Assembly: GCA_039105265.1 (NCBI GenBank)
Contig: JAPFFF010000004.1
Coordinates: forward strand, 310,001 to 374,000
Source of the DNA: Tritrichomonas musculus
Taxonomy: Eukaryota; Parabasalia; Tritrichomonadida; Tritrichomonadidae
Direction of reading: 5' to 3'
DNA: 64,000 nt
Positions 30,788 through 39,513 of this stretch are shown here, one piece after another (within the stretch, counting starts at the first letter, position 1; every line of letters starts with the position of its first letter). A program made the translations under genes and the position numbers. Below the pieces are notes generated by a model. It was not told the origin of the DNA. It searched no databases and saw only the letters and a list, made by a program, of their open reading frames with translations.

Positions 30788-32479
30788 TCATTTAATTTCT
30801 TTTAAGTACTGCAGCCATTCTTTCATTTTCAGTTCTGGCCACTGCTTACTCAGCAAAAATTTTTGATCAAAGTAGTTTTCATTCCAAACAAGTTTATTTT
30901 TCAATCGTTGATATTCTGTTTCCAGGTTAAGCTGAAAGTTTGCTTGTATACCATGTTTTCCCATTAACTCAAGATATAATCTCAAAAAGCTTAATTTATC
31001 TTCAATAGATGATGTAGTCGAATTAAATATTGCATTGAAAAGGTAATTGCTGGTTTCATTTGGATCGTGTGCTGAGTATTTTTTTGCATATTTTGTAATA
31101 TAAACGGCACCAGAAATATTATCAGACGATTCATTAAAATCAAGGAGAGCAGCTGCAACTGCTGACGCACCTTCCATATCACCTTTTTCAAGAAGTCTAT
31201 CTCTTCCTTTTCTCAAAATTTCAGTTGCTCCATCATAAGAATTATCATTATTATTATCATTTGTATCTAAAAGCGAATGTGACCGAATTTGATATGTTGC
31301 AGAAGCAATAATCTGCTCAGCATTATTTGATTGTGCCATTTCAGAATAAATTTTAGGAGCATTTTCATTTGGTGAATAAACTTCTTCAAATTCAGCATAA
31401 ATGATTTTTGCTCCTGGTATAACTTTAAATGGAATTCTTTGGTAAACTTCTCGTACATCTTCGTTCGTTGCAAAATTTAAAGAAATGTTGTCTTCAAGGA
31501 AATTAGCATAACGCATCCAAATATTATCTATAAAAGCGCATGGTATTAAAGCACGCTCAAAGGTTAAAACAACGTCGTCAAAGCTTTCTTTTGAATGTGT
31601 TTTGTTGAACTGGTCTTCAAGAAAAGACGTATATCGTTCCCAATTACTAATTTGGACTTCATCTGGTGCATTAAAATGAAAAAAATGGCGATTTATATTT
31701 TCTTCATACTGGCATCTACTAGAAATTTTGTCGAGAGATGCGTTATAAATCTCCGCTAATATATTAATACAATTTGACCTCTCTTCAGTATCATCAGCTA
31801 GCTGTTGTGTTAATCCACTAGCTTGTGATGGTGGTACAATTGTTTCATCAAACAGTAATAAAAGTTCTGAAATTGATTTTTCTTTATTGGCAATAAAAAG
31901 CTGAAAATCAGAAAGTGAAACTTTTGGTAAAATGAGCTGCAATTCTGCCCAAAATTGTTTCAACTCGCTGGTTGGACAAGTAATTGATTTTGCTAGGAGC
32001 GGAAAAGTGCTTCGGCGGTTTTCATCTTCATAATTTAAAGCAAGACGCCAAAGATTGCCTGAACAATAATGCCTTCCAACTGCATCAAGAGATGCAGTAT
32101 GTATCTGTCGCATTTTATCTTGCTCTGTTTGTGGTAAATTTGCTTTGAAAAATTTAATGTAGCATAGCCACATGTCAATCGAATAATATAATGTTGTTTT
32201 CGATAATGCAGACAAATAAATATTTTGAGTAAGAGATAATTCGCATCTACTCGACCACAAAAAATTTGCAAGTTTATCCCAATAAGCATAGAGCCAAGGA
32301 AATGTATGTAGAAATTTTTTGAAATTTGAAACGCAGTCTTCAAATTTGCTACCTGAAATTGATGCAATATTTAAAGAATTAAGTTTTGAAAAATATTGAG
32401 CCCATGCTCTAAAATCGTAACAATCTGATGGTGGTTTTAATTCTAAATTTTGCCCGAAGCTCAGCTCTAATTCTTCCAT
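30788..32479 (-). CDS. PRP39: U1 snRNP-associated splicing factor PRP39-like (HAT repeats)
   Basis: PRP39 (PRPF39) stabilises the U1 snRNP at the 5' splice site. The 563-residue protein is built of HAT (half-a-TPR) repeats: FRAWAQYFSKLNS, FPWLYAYWDKLANFLWSS, SIDMWLCYIKFFKAN, LWRLALNYEDENR, ISNWERYTSFLEDQF and DNIWMRYANFLEDN. The order and the pattern of W, Y and E residues match PRP39 more than CstF77 or Syf1. A gap of about 60 residues between repeats (200-265) fits the PRP39 N- and C-terminal halves. The length is close to yeast Prp39 (629). It implies spliceosomal introns in this genome although none is evident here. A short GATAAAAGCGAG sequence lies about 15 bases before the ATG. Confidence 0.8.
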   Translation of the reverse strand: MEELELSFGQNLELKPPSDCYDFRAWAQYFSKLNSLNIASISGSKFEDCVSNFKKFLHTFPWLYAYWDKLANFLWSSRCELSLTQNIYLSALSKTTLYYSIDMWLCYIKFFKANLPQTEQDKMRQIHTASLDAVGRHYCSGNLWRLALNYEDENRRSTFPLLAKSITCPTSELKQFWAELQLILPKVSLSDFQLFIANKEKSISELLLLFDETIVPPSQASGLTQQLADDTEERSNCINILAEIYNASLDKISSRCQYEENINRHFFHFNAPDEVQISNWERYTSFLEDQFNKTHSKESFDDVVLTFERALIPCAFIDNIWMRYANFLEDNISLNFATNEDVREVYQRIPFKVIPGAKIIYAEFEEVYSPNENAPKIYSEMAQSNNAEQIIASATYQIRSHSLLDTNDNNNDNSYDGATEILRKGRDRLLEKGDMEGASAVAAALLDFNESSDNISGAVYITKYAKKYSAHDPNETSNYLFNAIFNSTTSSIEDKLSFLRLYLELMGKHGIQANFQLNLETEYQRLKNKLVWNENYFDQKFLLSKQWPELKMKEWLQYLKEIK

Positions 32480-32875
32480 ATTATATTAATACTCGCTTTT
32501 ATCAATTTTATAAAATCATATAACCGATGCAAGAAGGTGAATTATATAAGTGAATTTTGATTTTTTAAAATGAATGAATTGTTGCTATGATATCTTGTTC
32601 ATGAAGGGAAAAAAAAAACTTTTTGTAACATTTTGACAAAATAATTTTGTTTCGCCATAGTGAAAATTTAGTAAAAAGACCTATTGATTAATATGAACAT
32701 AAATAAATAAAGCCATTTACTATAAAGGAAAAAAGTATAAAAAACGCATTTAAATTTATTCATGTTCAGTTTCAATAATAAGCCAATATATATATATATA
32801 AAACATCAGTTGAAAATATGTAACAATAATAATTTTTTCAAAACAAAAATTTCTGCATACATATAAACGAATCAA
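32480..32875. other. Intergenic region without visible features
   Basis: AT-rich DNA that includes the PRP39 upstream region and the SAPS-like downstream region. A short AT dinucleotide tract lies near 32790-32802. Confidence 0.5.
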
Positions 32876-34318
32876 TCATTTTTGTTCATCTTGCTGTTTT
32901 TCATCTTGTTGTTTATCATCTTGTTGTTTTTCAGATTCGAGGATAGAAGATTCTTCTTCCTCCTCTTCTTCAAGGAGGAGATAAGCTGAATAGAGATCAT
33001 CCATTGATTTAAATAAGTCGCGTTGTAATTTGCTTGCTTCCGTACTTATAACACCACCGTATTCAGCCATTGATTTTTTGTATCTTTTAGTAAATTTGCA
33101 TTGTTCAAACTTAGTCCAAGCTTCTCGATGTTCTTCGCAGCAGCAAACTCCTTTATCTGAAAGATATTTAACTAGTATAAGAAAATGCCCATTGGTCTTT
33201 CTATGTTTGTAATCTTTGTATAATGAAATAATCGCAGATGAAAGATGAAATTTGGTACAAAAACTTTGTAATTCTTCAATAGGAAGTTTACATATTGATG
33301 ACATAACAACGTCACATACTAAAGTTGGTAGTTCTGATTTTAAAAATTTCATTACTAAGTTTATTGCGCTTTTTGGAAACAATTTTAGAGCCTCTGATGT
33401 CGCAGAATTCGAAATAAAAGGTTCAGTGTTGGTATTAATATTAAGGGTTGGTTCAAAATTATTAAAATTAATAATTTCGTTATCGTTTTGGGTTGAAGCT
33501 GAATCTTCATTTTTAATGGCATTCTCCAGAATAATTGAAATGCAATTAAAAAGTAAAGATGAAAATAATGGATTTTTTTCATAATTGAAAATTGCCAATT
33601 TCAATAATGTTTGAAGCGTATCTGGAGATTCAAAGAGAGATCCAAGATGAGGATCTGTTTTAAGAATATCATGTATAGTAAAAGCAACAAATAATGCCTT
33701 GGGATCAATCTTGGTGTATTTTAATGTTTCATCATTAGATTCTTCTCCATGCATAAATATGCAATTCACAAGTTCATCCATCATTTGTGATGAAACCATG
33801 AATGGATAAGAAAAATCGCAAACAAGGCGAACGAAAAGTTGTCGAAGGCCCATAATATCAATATTATTCATTAAATAATTTGCCAAGAAAGTGAATTTTG
33901 AGCTTAAAATATCTCCACTAGATGCTTTTGCAAGACTCTCGATTAAATATGAATAATTGCCGCATCTATACGGATCTCTAAACCATTCAGATGTTGAAAA
34001 ATCAATCAGAAGATCAATATATTGCTCATTTGATGATAACTGTTCACCTAACTTTTCAGATTCTGAGGTTAGAACGTTGAGGCATAAAGGTCTAATTTTT
34101 TTGAAATCTTTTGTGTTTTCATATGAGTCAGTTAATAGATAATCATGCATTTTTTTAACATTATCATCGCGGATAAGAAAATCGATTAAATATTGATTTT
34201 CGTTTCTTAATAAATTATTGAACGTTCGATCAGCTAGAACAGTTTCAAGTTTTGCGTTTGGATCAGAAAGTATTTTGGGAGTTGAATTACGATTCATACT
34301 CGCTCCCCAGGCAAACAT
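32876..34318 (-). CDS. SAPS-domain protein, PP6/Sit4 regulatory subunit-like
   Basis: SAPS proteins (PPP6R, yeast Sap185/190) are regulatory subunits of the PP6/Sit4 phosphatase. The 480-residue protein shows the early SAPS pattern: LETVLADRTFNNLLRNENQ, QYLIDFLIRDDNVKKMHDYL, then NEQYIDLLIDF and a block around DIMGLRQLFVRLVCD. These align with the family segments that read LLDExxILQECKxQNxKLxxFL and LLLRLV. The rest is helical repeat. The protein ends in EEEEEESSILE and an imperfect KQQDE tandem repeat. It is shorter than human PPP6R1-3. The ATG at 34318 is preceded by AAAATCTTG exactly ten bases upstream, and only about 40 bases further a TIR element begins. Assignment was by eye and is moderate. 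Confidence 0.6.
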   Translation of the reverse strand: MFAWGASMNRNSTPKILSDPNAKLETVLADRTFNNLLRNENQYLIDFLIRDDNVKKMHDYLLTDSYENTKDFKKIRPLCLNVLTSESEKLGEQLSSNEQYIDLLIDFSTSEWFRDPYRCGNYSYLIESLAKASSGDILSSKFTFLANYLMNNIDIMGLRQLFVRLVCDFSYPFMVSSQMMDELVNCIFMHGEESNDETLKYTKIDPKALFVAFTIHDILKTDPHLGSLFESPDTLQTLLKLAIFNYEKNPLFSSLLFNCISIILENAIKNEDSASTQNDNEIINFNNFEPTLNINTNTEPFISNSATSEALKLFPKSAINLVMKFLKSELPTLVCDVVMSSICKLPIEELQSFCTKFHLSSAIISLYKDYKHRKTNGHFLILVKYLSDKGVCCCEEHREAWTKFEQCKFTKRYKKSMAEYGGVISTEASKLQRDLFKSMDDLYSAYLLLEEEEEEESSILESEKQQDDKQQDEKQQDEQK

Positions 34319-34328
34319 TTTACTGATT

Positions 34329-34337
34329 CAAGATTTT
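34329..34337 (-). promoter_or_regulatory. AAAATCTTG start-proximal motif, SAPS-like gene
   Basis: This is the second copy of the motif, again followed by exactly ten bases before the ATG. The identity with the 37450 gene extends to AACAAAATCTTGAAT (15 bases). Confidence 0.55.
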
Positions 34338-34357
34338 GTTAAAATGAAATGATTGAT

Positions 34358-34385
34358 AATTACCCTGTATCAGCTTTAATTCGTA
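34358..34385 (+). repeat. Left terminal inverted repeat of the 1.7-kb element
   Basis: These 28 bases (AATTACCCTGTATCAGC...) are an exact complement of 36075-36102. One mismatch follows, then further matching T residues. Confidence 0.8.
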
Positions 34386-36097
34386 CTTTTTTATTTTAAA
34401 CGGTTTTGAAATTTTAGAAATGGTTTAAATCATTTAAAATGTAATAAATATATTTCAAAAAATATATATTAGATATATTTAATTAAAAATATATATAATT
34501 CTTTTTTGTTTTATGAGATAAAAATATCTCAAAATTCTTATACATCCTAAGGTTAAATTGAATTTATTTTGACCTTTGACCTTTTCGGTTATTCTAATCG
34601 TTTTCTTTCAATTTGTTTAAAAACAACTCACAATGTCCCTTGAACATTTTCTTAATATGGAAAAAGGCGATATTTTGTTTTCATAAGATGATGAAGAAAG
34701 AGATTTATTTTCTTTAGAATATGATCTTTGAACAATAGCAGAAAAAATTGAAAAATATTTATTTCACAGATAATTCCGAATTTTTTCGAACAAATTTATT
34801 ATTTTAATTCGCTTCTATTATTTTTTGAGAATAGTCTTTATTTAATATAGATTTCAAAGCCATGGAAACAGATTACTGCAAAAGTTATTTCGATTTTTTA
34901 AGAAAAAATGTTTTTCACATAATTTTCTAGGATATAAAATGATACAAAAAACAAAGCAAAGAAGTTTTTCAAAACAACAATTCTACTTAATTTTCAATTA
35001 TTGGCAATGAAAATTATCAAAAAAAAAAGACAATCAGATAAATGCGAGAATTCTGAAAACCTCGAAATTTTATTGTGAAATATTTCGATAGAAATAAAAG
35101 AATTAAAACGAATTAGTAAAGTTAAAAAATTACTATCTTCGAAATAAAGATTTTGTTATTTTCTAATTTTTTATTTGATGTTTTTTTTTTTTTTTTTTTC
35201 TCCCCCTCTCAATTTCAATTGATAATTTTATAGAATAATAATGTTTATTCGAGAATATAGCAGAACTTTTAAAAGTTCTTTATATTTTTAATTCAATGAT
35301 TTAAAAACAAGACATTCAATTTTTAAAAATAGAATTCAATTTTTTAAATTAGAATATCTTGAATATACAAGAAAATCTTTTATCAATACTCAAACTTGCT
35401 AAAAAATATAGGACATTTTTGATTATGTACTTCTAATATTAATTATGAAAACCAACTATACTAGATATTTTCCAATATTTATTTTTTTTTATAGAATATC
35501 TACTTTATCTTATATTTCATGAATAATACAACATCCTGAATGAACAGTTTGCTTTTTTAAAAATGGAAAAACATATATTTATTGAAAGTTTTCACTGAAT
35601 TTATCCGTTTAAATTGAAAATTTTCAATTTAAACGTATGAAAAAAACGAGGAAAAGGAAAAGTCTGTGAAGTGATTTTGTCCACATCAAGATATAGACAA
35701 AAATTAAAAGAACACAAGAAAACATTGATTTTGAACCAGTTTTTAGCGCTCAAAATGATTTAACTAAATAGGAAAAGTTAATTAAATATAATTGTCGAAA
35801 ATTTTTTTTGTTATTTTTTGCCTTCTAGATAGCCACAACTATTGATATAGGTTTAAAATTTGGTAAAACATTGCTTTTTTAAAGTAGAAGTTCTTTTTTT
35901 CTTAATATTTAAATTTTTTTAATAATTGTATTTTATAAAGCTATTTTTATTTCTTGTATTTAATAAATATTATATATTTTATTCCTATTTTTTTCTTTTT
36001 TTCTTTTTTCATTTAACTATGTAAATAGATAAAAGCATTTTTTTGAAAAAATTGAATTGACCTTTTAAAAAAATTACGAATTAAAGCTGATACAGGG
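34363..36097. mobile_element. 1.7-kb TIR element with TA target duplication, probably an old Tc1/mariner-type DNA transposon
   Basis: Terminal inverted repeats of at least 23 bases begin CCCTGTATCAGC at both ends (34363-34385 and 36075-36097). They are identical and are flanked on both sides by TA, as expected for Tc1/mariner insertion; the match continues three bases outward by target symmetry. The interior (1.69 kb) is very AT-rich with a coding-like but interrupted stretch on the plus strand from about 34633 (MSLEHFLNMEK). I recognise no transposase signature, so the family is inferred from size and TA. It is decayed inside although its ends remain exact. A 30-bp palindrome lies at 35606-35635. 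It is inserted about 40 bases upstream of the SAPS-like start. Confidence 0.65.
35606..35635. repeat. 30-bp perfect palindrome inside the TIR element
   Basis: CGTTTAAATTGAAAA is followed directly by its exact complement. It lies about three quarters of the way through the element, and may be a hairpin-forming terminator or a binding site. Confidence 0.55.
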
Positions 36098-36102
36098 TAA
36101 TT
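36075..36102 (-). repeat. Right terminal inverted repeat of the 1.7-kb element
   Basis: This is the exact inverted copy of 34358-34385. Confidence 0.8.
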
Positions 36103-36289
36103 GATGATTTCTATAGAAATCGCTTAAACTTTTTATAAAAATATAAAAAATTTTTCAATGAAAAAATTTGAATTACTCATCATCCAAAATATTAATGTAT
36201 TTCAATGCCAAATTTAGATAAAGGTAATTCTCTTATGCATTTGAAATATTCATTGTTTATGTAAAAAGAAAAGTTATTTGGATCAATTT

Positions 36290-37450
36290 TTATTTAATAA
36301 TTATATTATTTATGGCTTCTTCTAAAGTTTTCAAACAATTTAATGATACACGTTCACGAGTACTTTCAAAATTTGATACTGAAAATCCTAATTTTATAAC
36401 TTCATGTGAAATTGAATCTATAATTTGATTTAGATTTTGGTCTAAATTAATATGAATTTTACAGCTTTGAGTTTTGAATTTATTGATAAGAATGTTTTCA
36501 ATGTTTTTATTTGATGAATCAAAGAAGATTTTATTTTCAGTTTTATCATTCTTCATTGGAATAATATTAAAAGTAAGACAATCGTTTATAATTCCAACTT
36601 TTTGAAATAGATTTGGTAAAAAGTCGTTGATGAAAGGATTTGTTGGGTCATTCTCATCATACAAAATAAATGAAGAGAATCTTTTTTCTTTTCCATTTCT
36701 ATGTTGTTCTGAATTCAAAAATGAATTAAAAGCCAATATTGATGGGCACAATTGTGAAATGTTGTGGCCAGAGATAATCCTATTTTCGATTTTATTAGAG
36801 TTACCTATTAAGATAGAATCGTTTGAATCAACTAAAAATAAGTCAGAATTTCGGATAGAATATGGCGAAATTCCGAGTTCATCAGAAATTATCTTTATAA
36901 TTGGTCCAGGAAAATCATTAATAAACGGATAACTATCTCTAGATAAACCTAAAAACAAATCAATTAAATCATTCGAATCTGGTGAATTACAATTAAAATT
37001 AATTTCTTGATTTGATGGAAAAATTGCTGCTGGAGTTTTAGGATAAACGTTCTGTTCTATTATATTCTTTGTTGTATTTTCTTGAATATTAATATGCCCT
37101 GCAACTCTCATTGTTCTTCCACTCCAATAGTTATAATTTAAACATGGTGCCTTAATTCGGCAAAAGTTATAATCTAATGTTGGAACTTGCGAATTTTTTT
37201 CGATATGAAAGAGATTTTTCTTCATATTGCCAATAAAAAACATACCTTTTAGGTTTTCTTTGTTATTAAAGGCGATAATATTTTTATTTTTATAAATAAT
37301 AAAAAATTTTGAAGGTACCGATGACCATTCAAGATCATCTTGCAATTCAGTATAATCGCTCTCAAGCAATTTGTCTTTGAAAATGCTTATTGCATGGTAA
37401 ATTGTCGGGCATTCATTCAAAGCTTTGATGATATCATTATCTCTAATCAT
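36290..37450 (-). CDS. M18 aspartyl aminopeptidase-like protein lacking metal ligands (predicted pseudoenzyme)
   Basis: The 386-residue protein follows the M18 (aspartyl aminopeptidase) fold along its length. NECPTIYHAI (12-21) and a DLEW block (39-42) match the family start. YWSGRTMRVAGHINI (108-122) matches the WFDRDLxxAGRV segment. DLFLVDSNDSILIG (203-216) matches LQLYDTQPAxLGG, and the ILAFNSFL stretch (238-245) follows the metal-site loop. M18 enzymes are dodecameric di-zinc peptidases. Here the HTDSP ligand motif is replaced by MKKN (76-79), the RLDN aspartate by Ser232, and the catalytic/metal EE pair by ND (267-268). No HPN or MHS histidine block is evident near the end. Catalysis is thus unlikely. 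It may act as a scaffold or regulator. The frame is intact, so it is maintained rather than decaying. Length is slightly below the family's 430-480. Confidence 0.75.
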   Translation of the reverse strand: MIRDNDIIKALNECPTIYHAISIFKDKLLESDYTELQDDLEWSSVPSKFFIIYKNKNIIAFNNKENLKGMFFIGNMKKNLFHIEKNSQVPTLDYNFCRIKAPCLNYNYWSGRTMRVAGHINIQENTTKNIIEQNVYPKTPAAIFPSNQEINFNCNSPDSNDLIDLFLGLSRDSYPFINDFPGPIIKIISDELGISPYSIRNSDLFLVDSNDSILIGNSNKIENRIISGHNISQLCPSILAFNSFLNSEQHRNGKEKRFSSFILYDENDPTNPFINDFLPNLFQKVGIINDCLTFNIIPMKNDKTENKIFFDSSNKNIENILINKFKTQSCKIHINLDQNLNQIIDSISHEVIKLGFSVSNFESTRERVSLNCLKTLEEAINNIIIK

Positions 37451-37460
37451 TTAAAAAATT

Positions 37461-37469
37461 CAAGATTTT
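37461..37469 (-). promoter_or_regulatory. AAAATCTTG start-proximal motif, M18-like gene
   Basis: This is the third copy of the motif at the same ten-base distance from the ATG. Confidence 0.55.
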
Positions 37470-37672
37470 GTTTGAAATATTTCAATAGATTTCAAATTTA
37501 AATAAACAAATTGCATTTTTAAAAAACACAGCATTTCACTACCACTTACTTTTCTTGAACTCTTCTATAATGTTTAAAAGAGATATTGACTAAAAAAACA
37601 TTTTATGCAAAATATTCTGTAAATTGCATTTGTTTCTATTTTTTTCAGAAAAAAAATAGATCTAAAATGATC

Positions 37673-38818
37673 TTACATTGGCTTATTAAGTGATGGGAGC
37701 TTAATTTGACTTCCGTTAAGCGAATTATTTGAAGTTGGGGCGGCTCGAGATCGAAGCATGAAATTGCTTTTCTTTCCATCTGTTTTTAATAATCTCGTTG
37801 TCGTAGATCTTAATTGAACTTGTGCTCCGTTTTGACTTCTTGATGAAAAATCATTTGCTTGTAAATGCATAAAACCTACATTTACTCTTCCAGTAGCGTT
37901 TTTGTGGTAATCGGGACGATAAGAAGTGGGCTTACTCATTTTTAAGGCAGAATAGCTGGCACCTATGCTTTTGTCAGTACTATCGTTATCAGTTTTTGTA
38001 TTATCATTTGAAGTTTTTTCAATATTTAATACACGTTTATCAGGATCTATCTGAAGGAGATTTCTAATGATTTCTTCGTACGCTGGAGAAATCGGTTTAG
38101 AAAACTTGATGTTGCAGGTGTTAATTTGTTGAAGCATTGTAAAAATATTTTTTGAAGACCATGGAAGTGATCTTGTCAGCATAAATGAAAATAAAACTCC
38201 TAATGACCACAAATCAGAAAATGAGCCAGTCCTTCCTTGATTGAAAAATTCAGGTGCTAAGAAGCCAATTGTAAAAGCATTTGGTGAGTGAATCATTACA
38301 TCAATATCTGAAGGTGGCGGGTATAAGTCAGTTACAACAATTGCACTATTTCTAATGATGAAAATATTTGTTGGCTTTATGAAGTTTGGAGATATGTGAT
38401 GTGAGTGCATATTCAAAAAGCAATTACATATGTTCTTCCAAAACGAAAAAATTTGTTGATCATTGAATATTGGATTTTGATTATTATCATTGCTTGAATT
38501 CAAGTTCGCTTCAGCAAAGGCTTCAATAAGTGGTGGCTCTTGAATATAAGGCCTTATTAATAATAAAAAATCTTTTGTATCAATGATTTCGTTGTAACTT
38601 AAGACGTATGGATTTCGAACTGATTGTATGTGGTCTAAACGCTCTCTAAATCGCTGTATTTTATCTTCATTTCCAATCTCATCCTTCTTAATCGATTTAC
38701 ACAAAAAAAGTTTTTCTGTATTTGCTTGGACAACTATAGCTGAATGTCCGAGACCGCTTCCAAGAACTTCATCGTGAAAAATGTATTTTGGAGGAAGAGG
38801 GAAAAATTCAGTAGCCAT
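37673..38818 (-). CDS. Protein kinase-like protein, predicted pseudokinase
   Basis: The 381-residue protein has a eukaryotic protein-kinase fold at residues 12-265 and a basic, Ser/Thr/Asn-rich tail. The glycine loop LGSGLGHSAIV (19-29) and the VAIK-type lysine (Lys41 in FLCKSIK) are present. The catalytic-loop HRDLKPEN reads PNFIKPTN (144-151), so His, Arg and the catalytic Asp are all replaced, while Lys148 and Asn151 remain. DFG reads DLY (164-166), keeping the Asp. The APE motif (188-190) and SDLWSLGVLF (201-210) are intact. Loss of the HRD aspartate predicts a catalytically dead or very weak kinase that may still bind nucleotide. The small size and activation-segment form recall AMPK- or NEK-like kinases, but no family is assigned. 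Confidence 0.85.
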   Translation of the reverse strand: MATEFFPLPPKYIFHDEVLGSGLGHSAIVVQANTEKLFLCKSIKKDEIGNEDKIQRFRERLDHIQSVRNPYVLSYNEIIDTKDFLLLIRPYIQEPPLIEAFAEANLNSSNDNNQNPIFNDQQIFSFWKNICNCFLNMHSHHISPNFIKPTNIFIIRNSAIVVTDLYPPPSDIDVMIHSPNAFTIGFLAPEFFNQGRTGSFSDLWSLGVLFSFMLTRSLPWSSKNIFTMLQQINTCNIKFSKPISPAYEEIIRNLLQIDPDKRVLNIEKTSNDNTKTDNDSTDKSIGASYSALKMSKPTSYRPDYHKNATGRVNVGFMHLQANDFSSRSQNGAQVQLRSTTTRLLKTDGKKSNFMLRSRAAPTSNNSLNGSQIKLPSLNKPM

Positions 38819-39248
38819 TGAATAAAAATAAAAATAAAAATAAAATTTCGTTTTAAACCCGTTTCAATTTGAAAAAGCATTTAAATTTTCTAACGATGGT
38901 AATAAACAATGAAAAATCTATCAATAGCAAAATTTTAAATGCAGTTAATTTAATATAAACATTTATTTTATTTTAAAATATTAAAGTCAAATAATGATTA
39001 AATATGATGAAAAAAATTAAAATTATGATAATAGTACAAAAGGAAATCAGTTTTAGAATTACATCTATTTTCAAAAGAAGTTCAAAAATTAAAATTAATT
39101 TCTCTTTTTAGAATTCAATTATTTATTAATATTTCATATATATTCTTATAAATTTATTATTGTTACTAGTGTAAAATAAAATAAAACGTGAGTTATACAT
39201 TAATAAACAAAATATTGTAATTTTAAAATGTAAATTACATTGATATTA

Positions 39249-39279
<31 letters not shown>

Positions 39280-39513
39280 ATTAATTTACATTAGACAAAT
39301 TTATATTGTATTAAATAACTTTAATGAACATGTTGAGGAAAACAGTAAAAATTTTAACTTCTGGTGTGAATTTAATGAATCAATTTCATATTAAATTTTC
39401 ATATTTATTGATAAGATAAAAATGAAAAGTAAAAATGTGTATAATAATTGTATTTATTTTTAAATTTTTAATCATAAAACAAAGAATAAAGAAGAGGGAC
39501 GTAAAAAAAAAAA
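38819..39513. other. AT-rich intergenic region with a T28 tract
   Basis: The gap holds AATAAA-type tandem repeats directly before the pseudokinase ATG (about 38821-38845) and a T run of about 28 at 39252-39279. The inverted words AATGTAAATTA and TTAATTTACATT flank the T run. No gene is seen. Confidence 0.55.

Noticed and set aside
32880-32935. Regularly repeated TTGTTGTTTATCATC units, at first sight a repeat array
   Set aside because: They are the in-frame KQQDE tandem repeat at the C-terminus of the SAPS-like protein. There are no spacers as in CRISPR.
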